Source: an uncultured Roseburia sp. | Lineage (GTDB): Bacteria > Bacillota > Clostridia > Lachnospirales > Lachnospiraceae | Direction of reading: 5' to 3' | Assembly: GCA_947627165.1 (NCBI GenBank) | Contig: CANQUZ010000002.1 | Location: 1-46,663, forward strand | DNA length: 46,663 nt | Shown: positions 1 to 9,600 of the stretch, piece by piece | Position numbering within the stretch: position 1 is the stretch's first letter | Layout of the letters: each line of letters begins with the position of its first letter | The notes under the pieces: generated by a model | Database searches by the model: none | The model's input: the letters and a program-made list of their open reading frames with translations, nothing else | What the model was told of the DNA's origin: nothing | Translations under genes and position numbers: made by a program

Positions 1-74
1 AGCAGAACGCCCGTTCATGAGCAATTTTGAAGCCCGTAGTGCGGGATTGCGAATGGCGTGGGCTGAACTGTTAC
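1..74 (+). mobile_element. MITE-like element, copy 1 (left part cut by window edge)
   Basis: This is the right-hand part of a small repeated element that recurs at about 12.4, 24.4 and 29.1 kb. It ends with the terminal repeat GGCTGAACTGTTAC at 61-74. Its visible sequence matches the reverse complement of copy 3, apparently base for base, and matches copy 4 apart from an 18-bp insertion there. The left terminus and left target duplication lie outside the window. No transposase is encoded. It sits just upstream of the promoter of the first operon. Confidence 0.85.
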
Positions 75-77
75 TTA

Positions 78-111
78 CAGTCAGCGGTATCCGGATGGAT
101 ACCGTTGACTG
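78..111. promoter_or_regulatory. Inverted repeat overlapping the -35 box of the first operon
   Basis: Two 15-nt arms, CAGTCAGCGGTATCC and GGATACCGTTGACTG, are separated by GGAT and match at 14 of 15 positions. The right arm contains the -35 hexamer TTGACT. There is no T-tract, so a terminator is unlikely. An operator covering the promoter is the simplest reading, which is inference. Confidence 0.5.
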
Positions 112-133
112 CAATTAGGGGATATGCTAAAAT
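105..133 (+). promoter_or_regulatory. Promoter of the ABC exporter/teichoic operon
   Basis: TTGACT at 105-110, a 17-nt spacer and TAAAAT at 128-133, preceded by TGC (an extended -10). The first start codon (171) lies about 38 nt downstream of the -10. This is one of the best sigma-A-type promoter matches in the window and would drive the tightly packed genes that follow. Confidence 0.7.
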
Positions 134-170
134 GACGGAGAACTTTAAACAAAGGTAATTGGAGAATCGT

Positions 171-947
171 ATGATAAAATATGTAAAAAACTTTATCCAA
201 TATCAATTTTTACTGAACGAATTAGTCAAAAAGGGCATTAAGCTGAAATATCGGCGTTCCTATCTGGGCATCATCTGGTCATTGTTAGAACCGCTTCTGA
301 CCATGATTGTCCTTTCGATTGTCTTTGGGACTCTGTTTGGAAATCATACCAGAGAGTTTCCGGTCTATATCTTAACAGGCAGGCTGTTGTATTCCTTTTT
401 TTCGGCTTCCACAAAAGAGGCGGTGCGTTCCATCCGGAAAAATGCCGCTATGATAAAAAAAGTGTATGTTCCGAAATATTTGTATACGCTGTCAAGCATT
501 CTTTTTAACTATGTCATTTTTTTGATCTCCCTGGTGGTGTTGGTAGGCGTTGCGCTTGTGCTGGGGGTATATCCTACCCTGTATTTGCTGCAGGCAGTGG
601 TTGCTCTTCTTTTGATACTGGTGCTTTCCTGTGGCTGCGGCATGATTCTGGCCACTATCGGCGTGTTTTTCAGGGACATGGAATATCTATGGTCGGTAGC
701 GTTAATGCTGATTATGTATACCTGCGCGATTTTTTATTACCCCGAAAGGCTTCTGAAAAGCGGATGGTACTGGATTTTGCAGTACAATCCCCTCTATTGC
801 ATCATAGATATTTTCCGTTCGGCAGTATTTGGGGAGATGATGAATCTGCAAAATTTCATTTATGCAGCCGTATTCAGTTTCCTTTCGCTGCTGATTGGAA
901 TTGTCTGCTTTAAGAAAAAGCAGGATGAGTTTATATTGCATATTTAA
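171..947 (+). CDS. ABC-2 type polysaccharide/teichoic acid export permease
   Basis: This 258-aa membrane protein resembles the TagG/Wzm/RfbA permeases that move undecaprenyl-linked polymers across the cytoplasmic membrane. The N-terminus has the family-typical amphipathic stretch followed by YRRSYLGIIWSLLEPL, then about six hydrophobic segments; IIDIFRSAVFGE before the last helix is also typical. The track opens at a TTG (159), but the ATG at 171 has GGAG six bases upstream and is preferred. The ATPase partner follows after 18 bp, so the two form an exporter. Alternative substrates (teichoic acid or O-antigen-like polymer) cannot be separated by sequence, but the adjacent CDP-glycerol transferases favour a glycerol-phosphate-containing polymer. 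Confidence 0.9.
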   Translation: MIKYVKNFIQYQFLLNELVKKGIKLKYRRSYLGIIWSLLEPLLTMIVLSIVFGTLFGNHTREFPVYILTGRLLYSFFSASTKEAVRSIRKNAAMIKKVYVPKYLYTLSSILFNYVIFLISLVVLVGVALVLGVYPTLYLLQAVVALLLILVLSCGCGMILATIGVFFRDMEYLWSVALMLIMYTCAIFYYPERLLKSGWYWILQYNPLYCIIDIFRSAVFGEMMNLQNFIYAAVFSFLSLLIGIVCFKKKQDEFILHI

Positions 948-965
948 AGAAAGCAGGGGTACAGT

Positions 966-1703
966 ATGGCAAATACGGCGATTGAAGTGGAACATTTAAG
1001 CATGAAATTTAACTTGAGCAAAGAGAAAGTGGACAGCCTGAAAGAATATATTATCAAGTCCCTCAAGAGAGAAATCCAGTATAACGAGTTTTGGGCGCTG
1101 CAGGATGTGTCCTTTCAGATAGAGAAGGGGGATCGGGTAGGCATCTTGGGCTTAAACGGGGCGGGGAAAAGCACCCTGCTAAAAATCATTGCCGGGGTAT
1201 TCAGACCGACCGAGGGAACTGTAAAAAAACATGGGAAGGTAGTTCCCCTGTTGGAGCTGGGGGCAGGATTTGACCCTCAGTACACAGGCAGGGAAAATAT
1301 TTTTCTCTACGGGGCGATGCTGGGATATTCCAAAAGTTTCTTGGAGGAGAAGTATCAGGAAATCGTAAAATTCTCGGAACTGGGCGAGTTTATCGATGTG
1401 CCGTTAAAAAATTATTCCTCAGGCATGAAGTCCAGGCTGGGATTTTCCATTGCCACTGTCGTGACTCCGGAAATCCTGATTCTCGACGAAGTCTTATCCG
1501 TAGGCGATGCCAAGTTCCGCAAAAAAAGCGAGAAAAAGATACAAAGTATGTTTGATTCAGGCGTAACCGTTTTATTTGTCTCCCACTCGTTGGAGCAGGT
1601 AAGGCGTCTCTGCAACAAGGCGTTGATTCTGGAAAAGGGAAGATTGACCGCCTATGGGAGCATGGAAGAAGTGACGGCGGAGTATGAGGCAAAGATTGGG
1701 TAA
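966..1703 (+). CDS. ABC transporter ATPase for polysaccharide/teichoic acid export
   Basis: This 245-aa nucleotide-binding subunit is of TagH/Wzt type. It has Walker A GLNGAGKST (about residue 63), signature YSSGMKSRLGFS, Walker B ILILDEVLSVGD and the switch histidine in VLFVSHS. The N-terminal extension before the ABC core (KEKVDSLKEYIIKSLKRE) is typical of Wzt/TagH. It lacks the long C-terminal carbohydrate-binding domain of some Wzt proteins, so export is probably not coupled to recognition of a modified chain end. It pairs with the upstream permease. Confidence 0.93.
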   Translation: MANTAIEVEHLSMKFNLSKEKVDSLKEYIIKSLKREIQYNEFWALQDVSFQIEKGDRVGILGLNGAGKSTLLKIIAGVFRPTEGTVKKHGKVVPLLELGAGFDPQYTGRENIFLYGAMLGYSKSFLEEKYQEIVKFSELGEFIDVPLKNYSSGMKSRLGFSIATVVTPEILILDEVLSVGDAKFRKKSEKKIQSMFDSGVTVLFVSHSLEQVRRLCNKALILEKGRLTAYGSMEEVTAEYEAKIG

Positions 1704-1726
1704 TCGGCCTGGTAAATGGGGGGACC

Positions 1727-2932
1727 ATGGAGCATAGTTTACTGCAAAAATTACAGCGTATTAAAGGGAAAGATCTTTTCAACATCATCCTGTTTCTCCT
1801 TGCCTTCCCGATTGCATTGATCTATCGGTGTTTCCGCAGGGATCTGTGGCTAATCTGTGACAACGAGAATGAGGCGAGAGACAATGGGTACTGGCTGTTC
1901 CGCTATCTTGCGGAGCGCCATCCTGAGCAGGACGCAGTGTATGCCATCAATAAAAAATCCCCGGACTATGCGAGGGTGCAACATCTGGGCAAGGTGGTGC
2001 AGTACGGGAGTTTTCTGCACTGGATTTACTATTTGGCCGCGTCAAAAAACATCAGTTCCCAGAAAGGCGGAAAACCCAATGCGGCTGTCTGCTATTTGCT
2101 GGAAGTTTATGGGATATTAAAAAATACAAGGATTTTTTTGCAGCATGGGATTACGAAGGATGACGTGGAATTTTTACATTACGAGCATACCAAAATGAGA
2201 ATGTTTGTCTGCGCAGTGGAGCGGGAATGCCGCTATGTGGAAGAGAAATTCGGTTATCCGGATGGGTGGGTAAAAAATCTCGGCTTCTGCAGATTTGATA
2301 ACCTGTTTGACACCAGCGGGGGAAATCGCCAGATTTTAGTGATGCCGACCTGGCGCAGTTGGATTGCCCTGCCGACTTCCGAATCCTACAAAAAAGAAGA
2401 CATTTCTCAGTTTACCAATACGCTTTACTACCAGTATTGGAACGGATTTTTGAACCATCCCCAGTTATGGCGTCTGCTGGAAGAAAAAGATATCCGTCTT
2501 ATTTTTTATCCCCACAGGGAAATGCAGCGTTACTTATCCTATTTTGACTTGAAATCAGACCGGATCACATTTGCAAAATGGCCGGAATATGATGTGCAGG
2601 AATTGCTGAAAGAATCCAACCTTCTGATTACGGACTACTCAAGCATTGCCATGGACTTTGCCTATTTAAAGAAACCCTTGTTTTACTATCAGTTTGATTA
2701 TGAAATGTTTCGCAGGGGGCATTATGCGGAAGGATATTTCAGTTATCAGGAGGACGGTTTTGGAAAGGTCTGCGATACGGCGGAGGAGCTCCTGCAACAG
2801 GTGCGGGAGGCGGCGGAGAACGGTTTCCGGCTTGAAGAGACGTACCAAAGGCGCATAGAAGCATTTTACACGCGCATTGACCGCGATAATTGCAGGCGTA
2901 ATTATGAGGCGATAAAGGAAATCAAACCATGA
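1727..2932 (+). CDS. CDP-glycerol glycerophosphotransferase family protein (1 of 3)
   Basis: This 401-aa protein belongs to the TagB/TagF superfamily, which transfers glycerol phosphate (or a related polyol phosphate) from a CDP donor to a lipid-linked acceptor at the inner membrane face. Family motifs are present in order: FLQHGIT, MPTWRSW, YPHREM and LLITDYSSIAMDFAYLKKP. An N-terminal hydrophobic stretch (IILFLLAFPIALIYRCF) may anchor it. The ATG at 1727 follows a GGGGGAC box. Its stop overlaps the next start (ATGA). Whether it primes (TagB-like) or polymerises (TagF-like) cannot be decided; the short length is nearer TagB. Confidence 0.88.
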   Translation: MEHSLLQKLQRIKGKDLFNIILFLLAFPIALIYRCFRRDLWLICDNENEARDNGYWLFRYLAERHPEQDAVYAINKKSPDYARVQHLGKVVQYGSFLHWIYYLAASKNISSQKGGKPNAAVCYLLEVYGILKNTRIFLQHGITKDDVEFLHYEHTKMRMFVCAVERECRYVEEKFGYPDGWVKNLGFCRFDNLFDTSGGNRQILVMPTWRSWIALPTSESYKKEDISQFTNTLYYQYWNGFLNHPQLWRLLEEKDIRLIFYPHREMQRYLSYFDLKSDRITFAKWPEYDVQELLKESNLLITDYSSIAMDFAYLKKPLFYYQFDYEMFRRGHYAEGYFSYQEDGFGKVCDTAEELLQQVREAAENGFRLEETYQRRIEAFYTRIDRDNCRRNYEAIKEIKP

Positions 2933-4599
2933 GGAAGAAACCAATCATCACGGCGGACAATATACTAAGTCTGGCAAGAGAAAAGAAAATAGAAGGAAAA
3001 ATACTGCGGGCGAAAGTGGTAAAAAACCGGCTGTATTATCGGATACGCGTGCCTTATGAAAAGAACTGGGATATCCGATATAAATATTTAAAGATGGCAT
3101 ATGCCACAAAGAGAGAGGCGGACGCGGCGCAATATCTCTTTCCCTTTGCAAAAGAGCGCATCGGGAAACATAGCTGCGTGCTGGAGAGCTGCATCTGTCT
3201 GGATGATATCGCATTTAAGCCCTTGAACTGGAACTTTTCGGCAGTGATTGGGCAGGGGGAGGAAGAGGCGGAGCTTCTTTTGGCAAACAGGAGCTATCTG
3301 AACTATGCAAAGTATTGTTCTTTGTTTTTTTCAAACGAGTACCGGTTTCCAGACGGAACCTTCGTCTACCCTTATGTGGACTGGAATCGAAACATTGCCC
3401 TGCAGTATCGGAAACGGGGGGAATATGACGATTACCGCTTTCAGTTGAAAGAGCGTATGGCAGCGCTTCGTTTGGCGTTCACTTATCCCTTTCTGAAAAG
3501 AAAGCGCATCTGTCTGGTATTTGAAAAATATTCCCAGATGGCGCAGGATAACGCGTACTATTTTTTTAAATACTGTATGGAACATCACGAAGAACAGCGC
3601 ATGAAATGCAAGATTTATTATGTGATTACCAAAGATTCGCCGGATCGGGAAAAATTAGAACCTTACAAAAACAACGTGATTGATTTTATGAGCATCCGCC
3701 ATATCACCTACGCATTGGCGGCGAAATTATTGATTAGCACCGATGCGAAAGCGCATATTTATCCAGTCAGGCGCAAGGGAGGCGTGCTGCACGTATTTAT
3801 TCGGCGAAGAAAACTCGTATTTCTTCAGCATGGAGTTACCGCTATGAAGAAAGTGGATTTTTTCTATGGAAAAGGGAGATCCGGCGAATGCGATATGTTC
3901 TGCGTTACGTCGGATTTTGAACAAAAGGTCGTCACAGATTACTTTGGTTACAGAAAAGAGCAAGTGCCGATTACAGGTTTTGCGCGGTGGGATGTGTTGG
4001 AAGACAAATCAGAAGGGAACAGAGAAATCCTGATTATGCCTACCTGGAGAAATTGGCTTGAGAATCTTGATCCTGAAACATTTCGGGAGAGTTCCTATTA
4101 TAAAGCCTATCAGCAGTTATTGCAGAACCATGCGTTTTATGAAATGCTTGAAACCTATGATTTAAAGAGTGTGTTTTATCTGCATCCCAAGTTTAAGGAC
4201 TATGTGAGGGAATTTGCCGTGGATAGCCCGAGAATACGCCTGATAGCTTTTGGGGAAGAACCTTTGAATGAAATCATGATGCGGTGCCGTATGCTGGTGA
4301 CGGATTATTCCAGCGTGGCTTGGGATATGTTCTACCAGAGGAAGCCGGTGATATTTTACCAATTTGATTTGGACGATTATCTGGAAGCGCATGGCAGTTA
4401 TCTGGATTTGAAAAAAGATTTATTCGGGCCAACAGCGGAGACGGCGGAGCAGCTGCTTGAGAGGCTGAAAAACTGCGCTAACAGTGAATTTGCGCAGACA
4501 GAGGCGGAGGAAACGCTGCATCAGTATTATTTTAAGTATGCAGACCATGAAAACTGCAGGAGAATTTGCCAGGCAATAGAGGAAAAGTTTCTTGCATAA
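2929..4599 (+). CDS. CDP-glycerol glycerophosphotransferase family protein (2 of 3)
   Basis: This 556-aa homologue has the same C-terminal catalytic domain: FLQHGVTAMK, MPTWRNW, LHPKFKDY and MLVTDYSSVAWDMFYQRKP. About 190 N-terminal residues form an extra domain without a recognised function; longer TagF-type polymerases also carry an N-terminal extension. The start codon overlaps the previous stop (ATGA), with AAAGGA upstream, so translational coupling is likely. Its length and domain layout make it the best candidate for a chain-extending enzyme, but this is inference. Confidence 0.86.
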   Translation: MRKKPIITADNILSLAREKKIEGKILRAKVVKNRLYYRIRVPYEKNWDIRYKYLKMAYATKREADAAQYLFPFAKERIGKHSCVLESCICLDDIAFKPLNWNFSAVIGQGEEEAELLLANRSYLNYAKYCSLFFSNEYRFPDGTFVYPYVDWNRNIALQYRKRGEYDDYRFQLKERMAALRLAFTYPFLKRKRICLVFEKYSQMAQDNAYYFFKYCMEHHEEQRMKCKIYYVITKDSPDREKLEPYKNNVIDFMSIRHITYALAAKLLISTDAKAHIYPVRRKGGVLHVFIRRRKLVFLQHGVTAMKKVDFFYGKGRSGECDMFCVTSDFEQKVVTDYFGYRKEQVPITGFARWDVLEDKSEGNREILIMPTWRNWLENLDPETFRESSYYKAYQQLLQNHAFYEMLETYDLKSVFYLHPKFKDYVREFAVDSPRIRLIAFGEEPLNEIMMRCRMLVTDYSSVAWDMFYQRKPVIFYQFDLDDYLEAHGSYLDLKKDLFGPTAETAEQLLERLKNCANSEFAQTEAEETLHQYYFKYADHENCRRICQAIEEKFLA

Positions 4600-4622
4600 A
4601 TTACGATAGGCAGAGGTGTCAG

Positions 4623-6539
4623 ATGAGTAAAATTATCATAACAATAGATGGGAATTGTGTTCGGATAGAAAATAAGCGTCCGCGTTTTGCAGAATATAAC
4701 ATAGAGCAGATTCTTTTGGATGATTTGGAAGAGAATAAAATCTATAAATCCACAGTGCCGCTGTCCAAGGATGCGGACAGGGACAGGATCCTGTATTTTG
4801 AAAAGTGCGGAGAAACCGTTGTGGGAGAGGAGCGGAAGGACCTTTATTTCCTTGCCTATGGGGACGGGGGTTCTCTGAAATATGCAAAAGGTTTTCCGGA
4901 AGATCTGCTGAAAAAGCTAGTTGCATTCAAAAACAAGATTTTAAAACTGCATCTGGGGAAAGAACGCCTGGTGTTGTGGATTACAGGGTACATTGTTAAC
5001 AAATACAAAAATATAGAGATTGAATCCCAGCATATTACGGTGTCGGAGAAGATAGAGAAGCGTGTGGATTTTAAAATGACTGCCGCAGTCCTGGGAAAAA
5101 TAAAGAGAATGTTCCCGTTTTATATCAGGCGGGTTTCCCTGCCAATCGCTTCCCTGTTTGAGAATGCGGAAACCATTGATAATGTTGTGTGGCTGGAACT
5201 GAAAATGATGGGGCGAAACGTCCCTTATGGGCTCTCAAAACGCAAGCTGGGCGTGCGGAGCTCCAGAAATTATTTTGCCCCCATTGCAAGGAAAATAAGA
5301 GATGGGTTCATGTTGTTTGTCCGAAGAAATGGGAAGGGGAATATCGTTCTGGTGACAAGACGCCTGGAGGAGTATGAAAAGACGTTCCAGTATCGTTTTT
5401 GGGAGAGTGTGCCGGTTTCCTGGATCTTATATCAGAGTGGGAAGTTTGTGCGAAAAGTATCCAAAAAGCCGGTGAACATTTATTTTGAAAAAGAGAGCAT
5501 GAAAGCGGAGGAGGGGGCGTTTGAAGTTTTCGACCTGGCCTGCGGCGAACATTCTTCTAAGAACTATTTTATTATCGGAGAAACGTCAGACGATTATGAG
5601 CGTTTGAAAGGACATAAGAACGTTGTAAAAAAATATTCACCGAAGTATTATTGGCTGTTATACCGGGCGGACAGTGCAATTACTACGGAAGCCCCGGCTC
5701 ATGCAAACATTCTGCGAAGCGGCAACAAATATATCCGTTTGCGGAATATCCAGATGCAGTTTATCTTTCTGCAGCATGGAGTAACTTATATGAAATGCCA
5801 TGGCAATACATCGGCGTTTATCCGGGGAAAAGAAGCCGAACCGCAGTATATCTTCGTGGGGAGCAAAAAAGAGAGGGATATTGTATCCGATATGCTTCGT
5901 TTGCCGGAAGAGAGGATTTTTATTACGGGGCTGCCGATATTCAGCACAATAAAGTATCGTCATATCACCCAGGAATCCGAGGACTATGCAGCAATCATGC
6001 TGACATTTAAACCGTATGAGGAGCGTTTGGATGATTTTGAAAATTCGGCGTACTACCGCACGATTTTGGATTTGTATGCGATTTTGAAAAAATATCTTCC
6101 AGAGGATAAAATTCTTTTGGCGGCGCATCCCAGAATCTATTATCTTTTAGAAACTACGTCTCTCAAAGAGCGGATATGGACGGGACCGGTCAGCAGTATG
6201 CTGGAAAAAGCGAAGCTTCTTATCACGGATTATTCATCTGTGGCGTACAACAGTTTTTACCAGGGAGCGGGCGTCCTCTTTTACCAGGAGGATCTGGCGG
6301 AATATGAAGCTATCTGCGGAACCCTGATCCCGAATGAGGATGAATATATTGGAATGAGGGCGTTTAACCTGGAGATGTTTGAAGAAAAAATAAAACAAGT
6401 GATACAGGATGGAAAGATACAGCTCCAGGAGGCGAGGACGAAAGAACAGGAAAAAATTTATAAGGGTATCAATTCTTTCTGCGACGGTAAAAATGTGGAA
6501 CGTATTTATCAGACGCTGAAAGATAAAAATATGATATAA
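4623..6539 (+). CDS. CDP-glycerol glycerophosphotransferase family protein (3 of 3, divergent)
   Basis: A 638-aa protein starting at the ATG at 4623; the track start at 4566 overlaps the previous gene. It keeps FLQHGVTYMK, AAHPRIYY and LLITDYSSVAYNSFYQ, but the MPTWR motif of its two neighbours is replaced by LTFKPYEE. The first 300 or so residues have no match I recognise. The altered motif suggests a different donor or acceptor from the neighbouring transferases. It is the third consecutive family member, consistent with a polymer that needs priming, extension and a further polyol-phosphate decoration. Confidence 0.8.
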   Translation: MSKIIITIDGNCVRIENKRPRFAEYNIEQILLDDLEENKIYKSTVPLSKDADRDRILYFEKCGETVVGEERKDLYFLAYGDGGSLKYAKGFPEDLLKKLVAFKNKILKLHLGKERLVLWITGYIVNKYKNIEIESQHITVSEKIEKRVDFKMTAAVLGKIKRMFPFYIRRVSLPIASLFENAETIDNVVWLELKMMGRNVPYGLSKRKLGVRSSRNYFAPIARKIRDGFMLFVRRNGKGNIVLVTRRLEEYEKTFQYRFWESVPVSWILYQSGKFVRKVSKKPVNIYFEKESMKAEEGAFEVFDLACGEHSSKNYFIIGETSDDYERLKGHKNVVKKYSPKYYWLLYRADSAITTEAPAHANILRSGNKYIRLRNIQMQFIFLQHGVTYMKCHGNTSAFIRGKEAEPQYIFVGSKKERDIVSDMLRLPEERIFITGLPIFSTIKYRHITQESEDYAAIMLTFKPYEERLDDFENSAYYRTILDLYAILKKYLPEDKILLAAHPRIYYLLETTSLKERIWTGPVSSMLEKAKLLITDYSSVAYNSFYQGAGVLFYQEDLAEYEAICGTLIPNEDEYIGMRAFNLEMFEEKIKQVIQDGKIQLQEARTKEQEKIYKGINSFCDGKNVERIYQTLKDKNMI

Positions 6540-6540
6540 T
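6530..6540 (+). promoter_or_regulatory. Possible extended -10 promoter for the beta-helix gene
   Basis: TGATATAAT at the very end of the previous gene gives a consensus -10 (TATAAT, 6535-6540) with an upstream TG. No good -35 lies 17 nt upstream, so this rests on the extended -10 only. It could give the downstream secreted protein independent expression. Confidence 0.4.
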
Positions 6541-6600
6541 GGTAATCAGAGAAACATTGATCCAAATGTGGAAATGGTATCTGAGAAAGGAGAGGGAAGT

Positions 6601-9600
6601 ATGAAAAAAAGAGTGGCGGCAATACTGACTGCCTGCGCATTGGCAGGAAACAGTATTATGGCAGCGGCAGCGGAACTTCCTGCCGCTAAGAGCATGGAAG
6701 TATCCGGACAGGCGGAGGAAACCGTGGCTGCGGAGAGCATTGATTCGACAGAACTGGTTTTGGAAGCGGAGGAAATGGAGACGGCCTCTCCGGAAAAAGA
6801 GGAGTTTCCGGAAGAAACGGAATCAACGGAACTTTTTTTGGCAACCGAGGAAGTGGAGACAGAAGAAGTAATTACAGCAACAGAGGAAGTAGAACCGAAA
6901 GAAGTAATTGCGGCAACGGAGGAAGTAGAACCGGAAGAAGTGGTTGCGGCAACGGAGGAAATGGAATCGGAAGAAGTGATTGCGGAACCGGAGAAAGTGG
7001 AACCGGAAGAAGTGATTGCGGAAACAGAGGAAGTGGAAACAGAAGCATCTGCTGAAACAAAGGAGCCAGAGGGCTCTTCCCGGACAGAAGAGATTGGGGA
7101 AACGGATGAAGAGCACGGGGATTTAGAGGAAGAACATTCTTTTAAACAGGCAGATAGTACTGCCGTGACGGTTTCCAATGCTGCAGAATTTTTGAATGCA
7201 GTAAAGGAAGCGAAACAGAAAGCGACCAGGGAAAACCCCTATACCATAACGCTGGCGGCGGGAACCTATCCGCTTGATACCAGGCTGGTAATTTCTGGAA
7301 ATATTACCCTGGACTTATCGAAAGCAACCATTGCCTACAGTAATGCGGATCAGCGGAAATATGCTTTTTACATTGGCAATGCCAGCGCCCAGGAAGAGAA
7401 CATTACTGTTATCGGAGGAACCTTCCAAGGCGGCGGGATCCAGCTGTATAATGCGTCAAATGTTTCTGTCAGCGGCTGCAGTATCAAAAATCCTGTGGAA
7501 AACGGAATTTACATACAGGGAAACTGTTCTTTGGCGCAGTTAAAAGAGATTACTGTATCCGGAGGAGAGGGCGGCATTTATATGAACCAGAGTTCCGTAG
7601 CCGGCGATATTGCGAATTGCAGGATTTCCGATGTGTCTGGATGCGGAATCAGAATCAATAATTCCAATGCGGCCGGCATAAAGGACAACCACATTTCCGG
7701 TGGAAGCAAGGCGAACGGAATTTATGTACAGGGGGGCTCTACCCTTTCCGGCGGAATTGAGAAAAACAGTGTGTCCGGGTGCGAAATCAGCATTTATTTA
7801 AATGCGGCTACGGCGGGAAACATTGCGGATAATACCGTATCCGGAGGAGTGGACAGCATTTACATCAATGGAAAGTCCCATGTCGGCACTATAAAAGGCA
7901 ACACGGTATCTGGAAAGAAATGCGGTATTTTTCTTGGCGATTCTGAGGCGGGCTCCATTGAAAACTGCACAATTACGGCAGCAGAAGAATATGGAATCCG
8001 TTTGAACGGCTCTAAGGCATCCGCTATTAAAAATAACGTTATTCTTGGAGGCGGCACGGAAGGTGCAAATGGCATTTATGTGCAGGACAGCTCTAAGGCT
8101 GCAGGCGGAATAACCAATAATGAAATAAGCGGCTGCGGAGAGGGAATTTATGTCACGCAGTCCAGTTTGGGGGCAGTGACTGGAAACTCCATAAAAGACA
8201 GCAAAAAATATGGAATGTATTTCTTTACAGGAACCACCATTAATGGAAATATAGAAGGTAATCGCATCGATGCTGTGGGAGATACATCAAAGAACACAGA
8301 GTATAATGAGAAGACTTGCGGAATCCAGTTATATACGGCAACCTTGAAAGGCGAGATTAAGGGAAATACGGTTCAGAATGCCAGAGGGATAGGTATTCTT
8401 GTTACCGGCCCCACAGAAAAAAAAGCAGGTTCCGTGGTAACCGGCAACATTGATGGGAATACTGTCACAAATTGCCTGGGAGATGGAATCGGAGTTTACC
8501 ATGCCTCTCATTGCGGTGAGATTATTAATAACCAGCTTGACACCATCGGCGGAAATCATAATGGAAACGAGGGAGATTATGGAATTATCGTGGACAGTAT
8601 GATGAAAGCGGATACCTATAGCGGAAGAATTGCCTACAATACAGTAAAAAACGTAACTTATGCGGCGATTGCAATTTATTCAGGGCCATCGGCAAGCACA
8701 AGCACAATTTATCAGGACACGGCCCATGTCAAGGGAAATATTGAACACAATACAGTAATAAACAGCGGAACCTATACGCCGCCTGGAAATAAGTGGGAGA
8801 ATGTAGTAAAGAAAGGATGTCTGTCCGGTATTTATGTGGATACCCACGCAAGGGTATATGGAGATATCTGCCATAATACAGTGGAAAAGATAGGGGAGCA
8901 CGGAATCTATATCCATCTGCTTTCTTATGTAGAAAATATTTATAACAACCATGTTTCAGAAACAAAAGAAGCGGGAATAGAAATTTTTAATTCCACCGTA
9001 TTCGGTAATGTTTACAATAATACCATCAAAAATGCTGGCACAAATGGAATTGCCGGAGGCGACAAAGGCATTGTAAAGGGGAAAGTTCACAACAACACCA
9101 TTCAGAATGCAGGGGAGTGCGGTATTTATTTAGAGGAAAGCAACTTTGCAACGATATCGAACAATAAGATTACAGGGGCAAAAAAACACGGAATCTATAC
9201 ACGGAACAAGTCGAGGGCGAACAATATCCTTTCTAATAAGATAAGCTTTAACAATGCGAAGGATGGCTATGGCATCGGCATCAGCGAGGACTGCATTACA
9301 AAGAAAATCCAGAAAAATACTATTTCCGGAAAAGGCACTTACGGCATACGGGTTATGTGCGCGAAAAATAATATTGAGATCAGTTCCAATACGATTACGA
9401 CGAATAATGCGGCAAAGCAGCAGTACAGCCCGATCTATTTAAAGGGAAATAAATCGTATACGTTCACGGTGAAGAACAACAAAGTTACGGGAAATAAGAG
9501 CAATTATGGGATTCGTATTCTTGAAGGAAAATCAACCGTGATGGGAAATACAGTGAAGAAGTGTACGTATCCGATTTATATTGTTTCTAACAAATATAAT

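Noticed and set aside
5658-6128. 156-aa minus-strand ORF inside the third CDP-glycerol transferase gene
   Set aside because: Shadow frame: the sense strand has continuous family motifs (HGVT, TDYSS) through this stretch.
6546-7178. 210-aa minus-strand ORF rich in Ser/Thr/Val
   Set aside because: It is the antisense of the GAA-rich repeat in the secreted beta-helix gene; the low-complexity product and lack of a ribosome binding site mark it as a shadow.
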